From Nitrospirota bacterium (GTDB taxonomy: Bacteria > Nitrospirota > JACRHJ01), in the NCBI GenBank assembly GCA_021789495.1, contig JAJYJM010000002.1, positions 62,001 through 126,000 on the forward strand: a stretch of 64,000 nt of DNA, given 5' to 3'. Shown piece after piece: positions 39,789 to 49,742 of this stretch. The position numbers and the translations under genes were made by a program. The notes beneath the pieces were generated by a model. The model ran no database searches. It saw nothing but the letters and a program-made list of their open reading frames with translations, and was not told the DNA's origin. Numbering within the stretch: position 1 is the stretch's first letter; the number at the start of each line of letters is the position of its first letter.

Positions 39789-42700
39789 ATGCTAAGTTCA
39801 ATTGTCGGATTCTCCATACGGCGCAGGTGGATAGTCATGGCGCTGGCATGTCTGCTCCTGGGCTACGGCCTCTATACCCTTGAGCGCGCAAGATACGACG
39901 TCTTTCCGGAGTTCGCCCCGCCGACGGTTACGATACAGACAGAAAGCCCCGGCCTCTCGCCGGAGCAGGTGGAGATGCTGGTTACACAGCCGATAGAAAC
40001 GGCTGTAAGCGGGATACTCGGAGTGAAGACGGTGCGCTCCAGTTCCATCCAGGGACTCTCCGTAATCACAGTCGTTTTCAAATCCGGGAGCGACATCTTA
40101 AAGGACAGGCAATTCGTGTCCGAGCGGCTCTCCACCATCCTGACCAGCCTGCCGCGCGAGGCCGGGAACCCCGTCATTGTCCCGCTCACTTCATCTACGA
40201 GCATAGTGATGGTGATAGGGTTGACGTCCGGGAGGCTCTCTCTTATGGACCTTCGGACGGCGGCGTTCTGGACGGTCAGTCGGAGGCTTATGGCGGTGCC
40301 CGGCGTCTCAAAGGTCGTCGTACATGGAGGCGAGGAGCGTCAGTTCCAGGTGCAGGTTATTCCCAGGCGGCTTATAAAATACGACGTCTCATTAAACGAT
40401 GTGTTGGCCGCCGCGCGAAACGCCGCAGGCATAAAGGGCGCGGGGTTTGCCGATACGGAAAATCAGCGCATAATCCTGAGAACCGGTGGGGCGCCGGTTA
40501 CGGCCAAGGGCATCGGAGACACGGTCGTGGCCTTTCACGGCGGCGCGCCGCTAAGGATTCAGGACGTGGCGCGCGTAGTGGAAGCCCCGGCGCCGCCTAC
40601 CGGCATGGCGAGCGTGATGGGGCAGCCTGGGGTGCAGCTCCTCGTCTCGGAGCAGTACGGCGCAAACACGCTTCGGGTTACGAAGGGGATAGAAAAGGCC
40701 CTTGCCGAGCTTAAACCCGCCCTCGACTCGGACGGGATAACCGCGAGGATTATCTTCCGTCCGGCGAGCTTCATAGACACCGCGCTCCATAACTTAAGGA
40801 CTTCCCTTCTGATAGGCGCAGTCCTCGCCGTAATCGTTCTTTTTCTTTTCCTGTTTAATCTCCGGGCCGCGGCGGTCTCCTGCACCGCGATACCGCTCTC
40901 GCTCCTTGCAGGCGCGATAGTCCTGGACAGGTTCGGGTTCGGCCTTAACCTGATGACCATCGGCGGCCTGGCCATTGCAATAGGCGAGGTCGTGGACGAC
41001 GCCGTGATAGACGTCGAGAACATCATGAGGCGGCTTGGAGAAAACCTCCGCCTTGAGCGTCCGCGCCCGGCCTGGCAGGTGGTCAAGGACGCGTCCCTTG
41101 AGGTGCGGAGCGCGGTCGTATACGCAACGTTCGCGGTCATGCTCGTATTCGTGCCCATACTCACCATGTCCGGCGTGGCGGGCCGTCTCTTCAGGCCGCT
41201 TGGAGTCGCGTATATCCTCGCCGTGCTGGCGTCTCTCTCCGTGGCCCTCACGGTCGTCCCCGCGCTCTCGTATCTCCTGCTCAGGCACAAGCTTAAAGAG
41301 CAGGAGCCGCCCGTGGTCGCATGGATGAAGAGAAGATACAGGTCCGTGCTCGAAGCCGTCGAAAGACATTTCAAGGCGGCAATTGCGGTAGCGGCGCTCC
41401 TGACGCTGACCGGGCTTTCCCTTGTATTCTTCCTTGGCGGCACGTTCCTTCCGCGCCTGCACGAGGGGCATTTCATTGTCCACATGAACATGCTTCCGGG
41501 CACTTCTCTCGAGGAGTCAATGCGGCTCGGACGGCGCGTAACCGATGAACTTCTCAAAATCCAGTACGTAAAGACCGTCGCCCAGAGGGCGGGCCGCGCG
41601 CCTGAGGAGGACGACATACACGGCACGCACCAGAGCGAGTTCGAGGTAGACTTAAAACGCCTGAACGGGAGCGACATCGAAAAGGCAAGGGCGCAGATTG
41701 AGGATACGCTTAAAAAATTCCCCGGCGCGAACTTCGAAGTGGACACATTTCTTACCGAACGCATTGGCGAGACCATATCCGGATATGTCGCCCCGGTCGT
41801 TGTGAACATATACGGGAAAAGCCTGGGAGACCTCGACACGGAGGCAGGCCGGGTCGCCTCTGTCTTGAACGGAATCCGGGGCGCGTCGGGAGTGCAGGTG
41901 CAGTCCGTGCCCGGAATGCCGGAGATGTCGATAAGCCTAAGGAAGGACAGCCTTGCCAGATGGGGACTAAGCCCCGTAAGCGTAATGGACGCGGTTCGGA
42001 CCGCCTACCAGGGGACTGTCGTCGGCAAGGTGTACGAAGGGAACAGAAGTTTCAATGTCTCCGTCATCCTGCCGCCGCGCGAAAGAAGAAAGGCATCCTC
42101 CGTCGGCGAGCTTACACTGAAAAGCCCATCCGGGGCATACGTAAGATTAAGCCGGCTTGCGGACATACGCGAAATCCCCGGACGGTATATCGTCCTGCAC
42201 CAGGGGGCGAGGAGGGTGCAGACGGTCACGTGCGGCGTGAGCGGGCGGGACTTGAATTCGTTCGTAAAAGAGGCCGAAAGGAAGATAATTGCAAACGTAA
42301 AGCTCCCTGCGGGCAGCTATTTTGAATTTACCGGCGCGGCCCAGGCGGAGGCAAAATCCCGGCGCGACTTAATCGTCCACTCCCTCATGGCGGTAGTCGG
42401 AATCATTCTGCTCCTTTCGGTCGTAACCGGTTTTAGGAACCTGCTGCTTCTAGTATTAAACCTTCCGTTCGCGCTTGTGGGCGGGGTTGTTGCGGTGCTC
42501 CTCTCCGGGGGCGAGATGTCCCTCGGATCCATGGTCGGCTTCGTAACGCTTTTCGGCATAACGCTTCGTAACTCCATAATGCTTATCTCGCATTACGAGC
42601 ATCTTGCCGGCCTCGAGGGCATGGAGTGGGGGGCCGAAACATGCCTGAAGGGGGCGTCCGAGAGATTGGCTCCCATACTTATGACGGCTATTGTAACCGC

Positions 42701-42884
42701 GCTCGGGCTTCTGCCCCTGGCCCTTGGCAGCAACGCGCCGGGGCGGGAGATAGAAGGCCCGCTTGCGGTGGTTATACTGGGCGGACTTTTCACTTCCACT
42801 GCGCTGAATCTCCTGCTTTTGCCGGCGCTTTCCCTCCGTTACGGGAAGTTCGGTGTCGCCGGAAGAGATACCACACTCGAATAA
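39789..42884 (+). CDS. Heavy-metal RND efflux pump (CzcA/CusA family), pump 1
   Basis: 1031 residues with twelve predicted membrane helices in two halves and large periplasmic loops. YDVFPEFAPPTVTIQTESPG and the helix IGGLAIAIGEVVDDAVIDVENIMRRL (the DD-containing proton-relay motif of the HME subfamily) place it in the heavy-metal group rather than the drug (HAE1) group. The metal (Co/Zn/Cd or Cu/Ag) cannot be read directly. Nine bases after the adaptor gene. Forms a tripartite pump with the two preceding proteins. Confidence 0.93.
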   Translation: MLSSIVGFSIRRRWIVMALACLLLGYGLYTLERARYDVFPEFAPPTVTIQTESPGLSPEQVEMLVTQPIETAVSGILGVKTVRSSSIQGLSVITVVFKSGSDILKDRQFVSERLSTILTSLPREAGNPVIVPLTSSTSIVMVIGLTSGRLSLMDLRTAAFWTVSRRLMAVPGVSKVVVHGGEERQFQVQVIPRRLIKYDVSLNDVLAAARNAAGIKGAGFADTENQRIILRTGGAPVTAKGIGDTVVAFHGGAPLRIQDVARVVEAPAPPTGMASVMGQPGVQLLVSEQYGANTLRVTKGIEKALAELKPALDSDGITARIIFRPASFIDTALHNLRTSLLIGAVLAVIVLFLFLFNLRAAAVSCTAIPLSLLAGAIVLDRFGFGLNLMTIGGLAIAIGEVVDDAVIDVENIMRRLGENLRLERPRPAWQVVKDASLEVRSAVVYATFAVMLVFVPILTMSGVAGRLFRPLGVAYILAVLASLSVALTVVPALSYLLLRHKLKEQEPPVVAWMKRRYRSVLEAVERHFKAAIAVAALLTLTGLSLVFFLGGTFLPRLHEGHFIVHMNMLPGTSLEESMRLGRRVTDELLKIQYVKTVAQRAGRAPEEDDIHGTHQSEFEVDLKRLNGSDIEKARAQIEDTLKKFPGANFEVDTFLTERIGETISGYVAPVVVNIYGKSLGDLDTEAGRVASVLNGIRGASGVQVQSVPGMPEMSISLRKDSLARWGLSPVSVMDAVRTAYQGTVVGKVYEGNRSFNVSVILPPRERRKASSVGELTLKSPSGAYVRLSRLADIREIPGRYIVLHQGARRVQTVTCGVSGRDLNSFVKEAERKIIANVKLPAGSYFEFTGAAQAEAKSRRDLIVHSLMAVVGIILLLSVVTGFRNLLLLVLNLPFALVGGVVAVLLSGGEMSLGSMVGFVTLFGITLRNSIMLISHYEHLAGLEGMEWGAETCLKGASERLAPILMTAIVTALGLLPLALGSNAPGREIEGPLAVVILGGLFTSTALNLLLLPALSLRYGKFGVAGRDTTLE

Positions 42885-42922
42885 AATCCCCACGGCAGGA
42901 AAAACTCCAATAGAGTTTCCTA

Positions 42923-42965
42923 TTGACAACCGTCCGTTAATATGTAATTATTACAATATAATAAT
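42923..42965 (+). promoter_or_regulatory. Promoter and Fur/PerR-type operator of the perR-rubrerythrin operon
   Basis: TTGACA (42923-42928), 16-base spacer, TAATTA (42945-42950). ATTATTA-CAATA-TAATAAT (42947-42965) is a perfect 7-5-7 inverted repeat, 19 bp like a Fur box, covering the -10 box; so the downstream PerR most likely represses its own operon. Confidence 0.7.
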
Positions 42966-42988
42966 CAAATCACTTTAAGGGACATGAA

Positions 42989-43399
42989 ATGACGGAAGAC
43001 AAGGTTAAAAAGATAAAAATGACGCCGCAGAGGGCGGCCATACTGAAATACCTCGATGGCAACACGTCGCACCCGTCCGCCGAGACTATATTCGAGGCTG
43101 TCCGCAAAAAATACCCCATGATTTCATTCACGACCGTCTATAACACGCTTCAGACGCTAAAAGACCTCGACCGCGTCCGGGAGCTTAACATCGACGACGA
43201 GCGTAAGCGCTACGACCCTAACGTAAATATTCATCATCACCTGATATGCACGAACTGCAGGAAGATAGTGGACATCCGCATGGATTTCCCGCTCAATGTC
43301 CCCGATGAAAAGGCGCAGGGGTATATGATAAGCGGTCGGCACGTGGAATTCTACGGGCTGTGCCCGAAATGCAGAAACAAAAAGAAAAACAACTACTGA
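42989..43399 (+). CDS. perR: Peroxide-responsive repressor, PerR-type Fur family
   Basis: 136 residues. Winged helix with [12 protein letters not shown] and [15 protein letters not shown], then the metal-sensing part. The regulatory ligands of PerR are all present: His in [10 protein letters not shown], Asp in RKRYDPN (Glu in iron-sensing Fur), two His in IHHHLIC, Asp in KIVDIRMD. Structural zinc is held by two CxxC pairs (CTNC, CPKC). Asp rather than Glu favours PerR over Fur. AAGGGA precedes the ATG; the tail is 14 bases before the rubrerythrin gene, its probable target. Confidence 0.85.
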   Translation: MTEDKVKKIKMTPQRAAILKYLDGNTSHPSAETIFEAVRKKYPMISFTTVYNTLQTLKDLDRVRELNIDDERKRYDPNVNIHHHLICTNCRKIVDIRMDFPLNVPDEKAQGYMISGRHVEFYGLCPKCRNKKKNNY

Positions 43400-43413
43400 C
43401 AAAGGAGCCAAGC

Positions 43414-43833
43414 ATGGAGATTATCAACGAACACAAGATCGGACTTGCCAAGGGGACGGCGGTAGAAGAAGACGTGGCAATGAACTTCAAGGGCGAGACG
43501 ACTGAGGTGGGCCTTTATCTCGCCATGGCCCGCGCGGCGCAGAGGGAGGGTTACCCGGAGGTCGCCGGGACGCTTAAGACAATCGCGTGGGAAGAGGCTA
43601 TGCACGCGGCGCAGTTCGCGGAGATGAACGGCCTTGTTTCCGAGAGCACAAAGGAGAACATAGAGCGGATGATACGGGGCGAGATTGGCGCAAACAACGG
43701 CAAAAAGGCGGCGGCGAAAAAGGCCAGGGAAAACGATATTGACCCCGCGCACGACTTTTTCGACGAATCCTCGCGCGACGAGGCTCGCCACGCCAGGATG
43801 CTCCAGGGCCTGCTGGACAGGTACTTCAAATAA
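43414..43833 (+). CDS. Rubrerythrin-type ferritin-like protein (no rubredoxin domain)
   Basis: 139 residues: a four-helix ferritin-like bundle with diiron ligands in [31 protein letters not shown] and [14 protein letters not shown] (two ExxH motifs). The C-terminal rubredoxin domain of classical rubrerythrin is absent, so an external electron donor is needed. Reduces hydrogen peroxide in anaerobes. AAAGGAG precedes the ATG at 43414. Operon partner of perR, which fits oxidative-stress defence. Confidence 0.88.
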   Translation: MEIINEHKIGLAKGTAVEEDVAMNFKGETTEVGLYLAMARAAQREGYPEVAGTLKTIAWEEAMHAAQFAEMNGLVSESTKENIERMIRGEIGANNGKKAAAKKARENDIDPAHDFFDESSRDEARHARMLQGLLDRYFK

Positions 43834-43905
43834 AGGTTCTCTCTATGCATCGCGCGGGTAAAAGATAGGGCTATTAAACAAATGACAGACCGCGAACCGG
43901 AAGGA

Positions 43906-43955
43906 TGTCATGAAAGCCATGACAGGATACCCCGCGTCTTGACGCGGGGAGTGTC
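43906..43955. repeat. REP-like palindromes between rubrerythrin gene and argH
   Basis: TGTCAT-N7-ATGACA (43906-43924) runs into CCCCGCGTC-tt-GACGCGGGG (43930-43949), enclosed by GACA/TGTC. No T runs, so more a repeat element than a terminator, although it sits between two converging genes. Confidence 0.6.
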
Positions 43956-43978
43956 ACTTGATTTAGTATTCAGTTCCG

Positions 43979-45373
43979 CTACGCCGGTTTCCCGGTTCTG
44001 GCCCTCATCTCGCGGACGGAATTTATGCGTCCCATGACGGCCTCCCCGGCCGTGCCGCCGATGTGCTTTCGCGCGCCGACGGAGTTCTCAACCTTCAGGG
44101 CCTCAAGCGCGCTCTCGTCGGCTCCGGGATAAAGCTCTCTCAGCTCGGGAAGGGTAACCTCGTCCATGCCTCGCCCGGACTGCGCAAGCTTCCTCACGAG
44201 CCTGCCGACAATCTCGTGCGCGCTCCTGAAGGGCACGCCATGCTTGGCCAGCCAGTCGGCCAGGTCTGTCGCCGTGGAATAGCTCTCGCCCGCAGTTGCG
44301 GCCATTTTCTCCTGAACCGGCTCCATGCCCGCGACAATGTCCGTCATCGCGCGCAGGCATCCCCGGACGGTGTCGGAGGCGTCGAAGACTGGCTCCTTGT
44401 CCTCCTGCATGTCCTTGTTATACGCAAGGGGCAGGCCCTTCATAACCGTAAGGAGCGCGATTAAGTCTCCGTATACCCTGCCGGTCTTTCCGCGCACAAG
44501 TTCCGGGACGTCCGGGTTCTTCTTCTGGGGCATTATGGACGAGCCGGTGCAGTAGCGGTCGGGAAGGCTTATGAAGCCGAACTCGCCCGTTGACCAGAGC
44601 ACCATCTCCTCCGCGAGACGGGAAAGGTGCATCATAAATATCGAGCACGCGGCAAGGTATTCGAGGTTGAAGTCCCGGTCGGAGACGGAGTCCATGCTGT
44701 TATGGGTCGGCCCCTGGAAACGGAGCATCAAGGAGACGAACGAGCGGTCGATTGGATAGCCCGTCCCGGCAAGCGCCCCGGAGCCGAGCGGCATGAAGTC
44801 CCCGCGCTTAAGCGCGTCGGAGAACCTGCCCGAATCCCTCTCCAGCATCTCGTAGTAGGCCATCAGGTGATGCGAAAAAAGCACCGGCTGGGCGCGCTGG
44901 AGGTGCGTATAGCCGGGCATGATTATGTCGATATGGCGGGCCGCCTTCTCAAGTATGGCCTCCTGGAGGCCGTCTATCAAATTAATGCAGGCGGCGCACT
45001 CGTCCTTCAAGTAAAGCTTCATGTCGAGCGCGACCTGGTCGTTTCGGCTCCGGGCGGTATGGAGCTTCCGTCCGGCGTCGCCCGTCTTCTCGACAAGGCG
45101 CGCCTCGATGTTCATGTGAACGTCCTCAAGCTCCGTCTTCCATTTGAACTCCCCGCGCTCTATCTCATCCATGACCTCTTCCAGGCCGTGGACGATTTTG
45201 TCCGCCTCTTCGGGCGATATTATCCCCTGCCGCCCAAGCATCCTGGCGTGCGCGAGGCTCCCGGCGATGTCGTAGCGCCATAGCCGCCTGTCGAACGGGA
45301 CCGAGGCCGTGAACTCCTCCACGAAGCTGTCCGTCGGGCCTTCAAACCTCCCGCCCCAGGGTTTATCGGTCAT
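43979..45373 (-). CDS. argH: Argininosuccinate lyase
   Basis: 464 residues, full length. Splits argininosuccinate into arginine and fumarate. N-terminus [61 protein letters not shown] and the fumarase-superfamily signature [23 protein letters not shown] at 45373 overlaps the argG stop (ATGA); the frame is open further into argG but that is antisense-like shadow in another frame. Last gene of the arg cluster. Confidence 0.96.
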   Translation of the reverse strand: MTDKPWGGRFEGPTDSFVEEFTASVPFDRRLWRYDIAGSLAHARMLGRQGIISPEEADKIVHGLEEVMDEIERGEFKWKTELEDVHMNIEARLVEKTGDAGRKLHTARSRNDQVALDMKLYLKDECAACINLIDGLQEAILEKAARHIDIIMPGYTHLQRAQPVLFSHHLMAYYEMLERDSGRFSDALKRGDFMPLGSGALAGTGYPIDRSFVSLMLRFQGPTHNSMDSVSDRDFNLEYLAACSIFMMHLSRLAEEMVLWSTGEFGFISLPDRYCTGSSIMPQKKNPDVPELVRGKTGRVYGDLIALLTVMKGLPLAYNKDMQEDKEPVFDASDTVRGCLRAMTDIVAGMEPVQEKMAATAGESYSTATDLADWLAKHGVPFRSAHEIVGRLVRKLAQSGRGMDEVTLPELRELYPGADESALEALKVENSVGARKHIGGTAGEAVMGRINSVREMRARTGKPA

Positions 45374-46578
45374 GCCTTGCCCCCGAGAAGCGCCCTGATA
45401 CGAAGCCTCAGCGCATTTATTTTGATGAACCCTTCCGCGTCGCCCTGGTTGTATACCGCCTCTTTGCCGAACGTGGCGAACTCCGGGTGATAGAGCGAGC
45501 GGGAGGACTTCCTGCCGACGACCTCGCAGTTGCCCTTGTAGAGCCTGAGCCTCGCCGTCCCGGCGACGTTCTTCTGGGTGTCGTCGATAAGCCCCTGCAA
45601 AAGCTCGCGCTCCGGAGAATACCAGAAGCCGTAGTATACCAGCTCGGCATACTTCGGCACGAGAGAATCCCGCAGGTGCATTACCTCCCTGTCGAGCGTG
45701 ACGCTCTCGACGGCGCGGTGCGCGGCATGGAGGAGCGTCCCGCCCGGCGTCTCGTATACCCCGCGGGACTTCATTCCGACAAACCTGTTCTCGACCAGGT
45801 CGACACGTCCGACGCCGTTCTCTCCGGCCAGCCTGTTCGCCTCCGCAAGAAGCCTGCCGGGGCTCATTTTTATCCCGTTTATGGCCACCGGGTCGCCCTT
45901 TTCGTAATCCACCTCCACGTATACGGGCCTGTCCGGCGCATCCTCGGCGGGCACTGCCATCGTATACATGTCGCGCGTGGACTCCATCCACGGGTCTTCG
46001 AGTATGCCGCCCTCGTAGCTGATGTGCAGGAGGTTCCTGTCCGTGGAGAAGGGCTTCGCTTTCGTGGCCGTAACGGGTATGCCGTGCCTGCCGGCGTAGT
46101 CTATCAGGTCTTCGCGGGATTTGAAGTCCCATTCCCGCCAGGGCGCGATGACTTTGACATCGGGCTTCAGGGCGTAATACGTAAGCTCGAAGCGCACCTG
46201 GTCGTTTCCCTTGCCGGTCGCCCCGTGGGAGACCGCGTCCGCGCCCTCGGCAATGGCTATCTCTATCTGGCGCCTTGCGATAAGCGGCCTGGCGATGGAG
46301 GTGCCGAGCAGATATCTGCCTTCGTAGAGCGCATTCGCACGAAGCATCGGGAAGACGAAGTCCCGTACGAACTCCTCTTTCAGGTCTTCGATATATATCT
46401 TCGATGCGCCTGTTTTTACAGCTTTTTCGTTAAGCGGAGAGAGCTCTTCTCCCTGGCCCAGGTCCGCCGAGAAGGCGATTACCTCGCAGTGGTAGTTTTC
46501 GATGAGCCATTTTATTATGACGGATGTATCCAGCCCCCCGGAATACGCGAGGACGACCTTCCTGACGCCTTTATCCAC
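45370..46578 (-). CDS. argG: Argininosuccinate synthase
   Basis: 402 residues. Joins citrulline and aspartate with ATP. PP-loop motif [17 protein letters not shown] at the N-terminus, [26 protein letters not shown] and the substrate segments [19 protein letters not shown]. Eleven bases downstream of the exported-protein gene and coupled to argH by a four-base overlap. Confidence 0.96.
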   Translation of the reverse strand: MDKGVRKVVLAYSGGLDTSVIIKWLIENYHCEVIAFSADLGQGEELSPLNEKAVKTGASKIYIEDLKEEFVRDFVFPMLRANALYEGRYLLGTSIARPLIARRQIEIAIAEGADAVSHGATGKGNDQVRFELTYYALKPDVKVIAPWREWDFKSREDLIDYAGRHGIPVTATKAKPFSTDRNLLHISYEGGILEDPWMESTRDMYTMAVPAEDAPDRPVYVEVDYEKGDPVAINGIKMSPGRLLAEANRLAGENGVGRVDLVENRFVGMKSRGVYETPGGTLLHAAHRAVESVTLDREVMHLRDSLVPKYAELVYYGFWYSPERELLQGLIDDTQKNVAGTARLRLYKGNCEVVGRKSSRSLYHPEFATFGKEAVYNQGDAEGFIKINALRLRIRALLGGKA

Positions 46579-46589
46579 TTATGTTCTCC

Positions 46590-47330
46590 TTACCTTACCC
46601 AGCCCGGCGGCGCGCCGGCCTTCCTGGCCTCTTCCGGGATGACGTTGTTTATCATGTTCTGCGCATCGTTCATTTCCTTCTGCGAGTCGTCCATCCTGAC
46701 CCTCGCCGCGCCGCGCAGGTCCTGATACTGCGTCACCTGGTAGTCGGAGACGGACGCCGCGTTCACGGTTGTGAGAAGGCCGTTGTAGCGGTTCCAGTCG
46801 TCGCTGGCCTCCTTGTATTTCTCCGCCGCTTTCTGGTATTTTTTCTTCCACTTATTGAGCTTGGCCTTCCACCAGTACCGGTTATGTCCGTAGTTATCCG
46901 TGTTATAGCCCGGAGCAGCCGGATTGGCCTGGGTCGGGGCAGGGACAAGCTCCTCCGGCTTTTTTGCCGCCGCCCCTCCCTGCGGTCTGGCGAAGGACTT
47001 CTGCACCGTCGCGCCCTCCTCGTCCGCGTTGACCGCCTGTATGTCCCTTATCTCGCTCTTGCTTATGACAATCGCGCCGGAAGGGAGTATTATCCGGATG
47101 GAGTTTTTCAGAACGGTATAGTTGTCGGTAGTAATCTTCCCGCCGTTTTTCAGCCGGATTACATACTTCTCTTTCTTCCCGGTCTTGGCCGACTGCTCAA
47201 GCGTCGAGGACGTATCCTTCGCCCGCCCAAGAATCTTGTTTACCAGGCTGCCTATCTTGCTCTGTTCGCAATAGGCGGCATTCGGCATAAAGACCGCGAC
47301 AAGACATAAAACAACCAGCAATTTCTTCAT
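46590..47330 (-). CDS. Exported protein of unknown function inside the arg cluster
   Basis: 246 residues. Signal peptide MKKLLVVLCLVAVFMPNAAY with cleavage near CEQ, a beta-rich part (KYVIRLKNGGKITTDNYTVL, IILPSGAIVISKSEIRDIQAV) resembling a small SH3- or PRC-like fold that describes residues binding a ligand or cell wall, a Pro/Ala-rich linker, then a charged helical part (KAKLNKWKKKYQKAAEKYKEASDDWNRYN) likely to form a coiled coil. I do not recognise a family. AGAGG precedes the ATG and a TATAAT-like box lies about 75 bases upstream on the same strand, so it may be transcribed separately from argF. Confidence 0.7.
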   Translation of the reverse strand: MKKLLVVLCLVAVFMPNAAYCEQSKIGSLVNKILGRAKDTSSTLEQSAKTGKKEKYVIRLKNGGKITTDNYTVLKNSIRIILPSGAIVISKSEIRDIQAVNADEEGATVQKSFARPQGGAAAKKPEELVPAPTQANPAAPGYNTDNYGHNRYWWKAKLNKWKKKYQKAAEKYKEASDDWNRYNGLLTTVNAASVSDYQVTQYQDLRGAARVRMDDSQKEMNDAQNMINNVIPEEARKAGAPPGWVR

Positions 47331-47426
47331 AGAGGGACCTCTTTTAACTGTTTGGCAGTCCGGGAACCCTTTGTCTTATCCTTAACTCTTATTATATACC
47401 AGCAAAGGCTGATTTTTTTACGGATT

Positions 47427-48341
47427 TCAGCCCATTATAAGCAGCTCCAGAAGCGCCTTCTGCGCGTGCAGGCGGTTCTCCGCCTGGTCGAAAACGGCGG
47501 AATTTTTACCCTCCATAGCCTCGTCGGTTATTTCTTCGCCCCTGTGCGCAGGCAGGCAGTGCAGGACAATGGAATCCGGCTTCGCCCTGCCGAGTAAACC
47601 GGAATTTATCTGGAAACCCCTGAAATGTTTCTCCCTTGCCGTCTTTTCGGACTCCTGGCCCATAGACGCCCAGACATCGGTATACAGCACGTCCGCCCCG
47701 GCGGCGGCTTTTTCCGGCTCCCGGACGACCTCTATTTTCGCCCTTTTCATTCCCCGCGCCCAGGCGAGAATATCCGAATCGGGGTCGTAGCCCTCAGGGC
47801 AGGCAAGCGAGATGTCTATACCGGCCTTGACGCAGCCCTCGATGAGGGAGTTCGCCATGTTGTTGCCGTCGCCGATATACGCGAGCTTAAGCCCTTCAAG
47901 CCTTACGAACCTTTCTTTTATCGTCAAAAGGTCTGCCAGCACCTGGCATGGGTGATGCTTGTCGGTGAGACCGTTTATCACGGGCACGGAGGCATATTTC
48001 GCCATGTCCTCTACGGATTCCTGGGAGTACGTGCGCACCATTATCGCATCGACATACCTTGAAAGCACTCGTGCCGTGTCCCGTATCTCCTCGCCACGGC
48101 CTATCTGGGTATCGGAAGGGGAAAGGAATATCGCATGTCCGCCGAGCTGAGACATCCCGGCCTCGAAAGACACCCTCGTGCGCGTCGAGGACTTCTCGAA
48201 TATCATGGCAAGCGTCCGGCTCTTGAGCGTAAACCTCTCCTCCCCGCTTGCATGAACAGCCTTGAGCAGCTCCGCCCGCTCCAGCACCTTGAAGAAGTCC
48301 TCGTCTGGGAATGAAGCCAGGGTCAAAAGGTCCTTAGTCAT
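47427..48341 (-). CDS. argF: Ornithine carbamoyltransferase
   Basis: 304 residues. Makes citrulline from ornithine and carbamoyl phosphate. Carbamoyl phosphate motif FEKSSTRTRVSFEAG, DKHHPCQVLADLLTI, the ornithine loop and HCLPAHRGEEI are all present. Overlaps argD by eight bases. Followed downstream by the exported-protein gene rather than directly by argG. Confidence 0.96.
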   Translation of the reverse strand: MTKDLLTLASFPDEDFFKVLERAELLKAVHASGEERFTLKSRTLAMIFEKSSTRTRVSFEAGMSQLGGHAIFLSPSDTQIGRGEEIRDTARVLSRYVDAIMVRTYSQESVEDMAKYASVPVINGLTDKHHPCQVLADLLTIKERFVRLEGLKLAYIGDGNNMANSLIEGCVKAGIDISLACPEGYDPDSDILAWARGMKRAKIEVVREPEKAAAGADVLYTDVWASMGQESEKTAREKHFRGFQINSGLLGRAKPDSIVLHCLPAHRGEEITDEAMEGKNSAVFDQAENRLHAQKALLELLIMG

Positions 48342-49539
48342 GGTGCAGCCTGCCTTCGAATATCCTGTCCAATGTCTCCACCAGCGCGTCGATCTCCTCT
48401 TCCGTAACGATAAGGGGCGGCAAGAACCTCAGCACGCTGCCCATTGTCGAATTTATCACGAAACCCTCCGCGAGCGCCTGCTTTACGATGGGCGCGGCGT
48501 CGAAATCGAGTTCCATGCCGATTAAAAGCCCCCTGCCCCTGACATCCCTTATGAAATGATATTTTTCCTTGAGCTTCAAAAGCTCCTTTACGAAATACTC
48601 CCCCATCCTCGCGCAGGAGCCAAGAAGCCAGCCGTCCTCGAGTATGGCCTCAAGGGAGGCCAGTCCCGCCGCGCAGGCGAGCGGATTGCCCCCGAACGTC
48701 GAGGCGTGGTCGCCCGGAGAGAACGCCTCCGCCGCCTTCTCCGTCGCAAGGCAGGCCCCTATAGCAGTTCCGCCGCCAAGCGCCTTGGCAAGCGTCATAA
48801 TGTCCGGTTTTATGCCGTAGTGTTCGCAGGCGAAGAGCTTCCCGGTGCGTCCCATGCCGGTCTGCACCTCGTCGAGGATGAGAAGAAGCCCCTTTTCGTC
48901 GCACAGCGCCCTTAGCTCCCCGAAATAATCGTCCGGCGGGACGTTGACCCCTCCCTCCGCCTGTATAGGCTCCATCATGACGGCGCAGGTCTTGTCCGTT
49001 ACGGCGTCCCTGACAGCCGCAGCATCTCCGAACGGGACATATTTGAAACCCGGCAGAAGCGGCGTGAACGCCGTCTGGAACTTCTCCTGGCCGGTCGCGG
49101 TTATCGTGGCCATCGTCCTGCCGTGGAACGACTTCAGCGCGGTAATAATCTCATATCTCTGGCCGCCCATGTTCTCTTTTGCATACTTCCGGGCGAGCTT
49201 GATAGCCGCCTCGTTCGCCTCCGCGCCGGAGTTGCAGAAAAAGACCCTGTCCGCGAACGAGTTCTGGCACAGGGCCTTGGCAAGCTTTATCTGCGGCTCG
49301 ATGTGGAAATAGTTCGAGACATGGATAAGCTTCTGGGCCTGCTTCTGGAGCGCAATCACGACCTTCGGGTGGCAGTGCCCCAGGTTGTTCACGGCTATGC
49401 CGGAGAGAAAGTCGAGATATTCCTTGCCGTCGGAGTCCCAAAGCTTCATACCCCTGCCCCGGACGAACACGACGGGGAAGCGCCCGTAAGTATTAAAGAG
49501 ATACTTTCTTGACTCTTCTATCAGTTTATCCGTTGACAT
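48334..49539 (-). CDS. argD: Acetylornithine aminotransferase
   Basis: 401 residues, class III pyridoxal-phosphate aminotransferase. FLSGIAVNNLGHCHPKVV, FFCNSGAEANEAAIKLARKY, LLILDEVQTGMGRTGKLFA and the PLP lysine in IMTLAKALGGGTAIG. Converts N-acetylglutamate semialdehyde to acetylornithine. First gene of the minus-strand arg cluster; the 203-base spacer upstream, shared with a divergent gene, carries an inverted repeat. No clear Shine-Dalgarno. Confidence 0.95.
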   Translation of the reverse strand: MSTDKLIEESRKYLFNTYGRFPVVFVRGRGMKLWDSDGKEYLDFLSGIAVNNLGHCHPKVVIALQKQAQKLIHVSNYFHIEPQIKLAKALCQNSFADRVFFCNSGAEANEAAIKLARKYAKENMGGQRYEIITALKSFHGRTMATITATGQEKFQTAFTPLLPGFKYVPFGDAAAVRDAVTDKTCAVMMEPIQAEGGVNVPPDDYFGELRALCDEKGLLLILDEVQTGMGRTGKLFACEHYGIKPDIMTLAKALGGGTAIGACLATEKAAEAFSPGDHASTFGGNPLACAAGLASLEAILEDGWLLGSCARMGEYFVKELLKLKEKYHFIRDVRGRGLLIGMELDFDAAPIVKQALAEGFVINSTMGSVLRFLPPLIVTEEEIDALVETLDRIFEGRLHHD

Positions 49540-49591
49540 GGTAGTTAAATTTAATTAATGATTTTTGCCATTTTTTCGCGTAAAACTAATT

Positions 49592-49647
49592 GATAACACA
49601 AGGGGTTATAAAAATCAACGGTAAAGTGCCCGGTGTTTTGTGTTATC
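49592..49647. promoter_or_regulatory. Inverted repeat between argD and the Yip1-like gene
   Basis: GATAACACAA (49592-49601) and TTGTGTTATC (49638-49647), perfect 10-bp arms 36 bases apart; AATT flanks both arms with a three-base offset. It lies just upstream of a plus-strand promoter and about 55 bases upstream of argD, and may be a paired operator for the divergent genes. It does not match the ArgR box. Confidence 0.5.
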
Positions 49648-49661
49648 GGTCAATTTTCCGG

Positions 49662-49690
49662 TTGATGAAGCAAATAAAATAATATATATT
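49662..49690 (+). promoter_or_regulatory. Sigma-70-type promoter of the Yip1-like gene
   Basis: TTGATG (49662-49667), 17-base spacer, TATATT (49685-49690), 52 bases before the start codon, in an AT-rich stretch. Confidence 0.5.
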
Positions 49691-49742
49691 AGCGAAACTA
49701 TTCTATATTTCCCCGCGCCTTGAACCTCAAAGGAGGCAGCCC

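Noticed and set aside
39789-42884. Drug-type (HAE1) RND assignment for pump 1
   Set aside because: The helix with VVDDAVIDVENI is the heavy-metal (HME) signature.
45374-46132. Extension of the argH frame into argG
   Set aside because: The extra part is an alternative frame of argG on the same strand; argH has a clear ATG at 45373 with overlap typical for the operon.
49540-49600. ArgR box upstream of argD
   Set aside because: The AT-rich stretch has no TGAATAATTATTCA-like palindrome.
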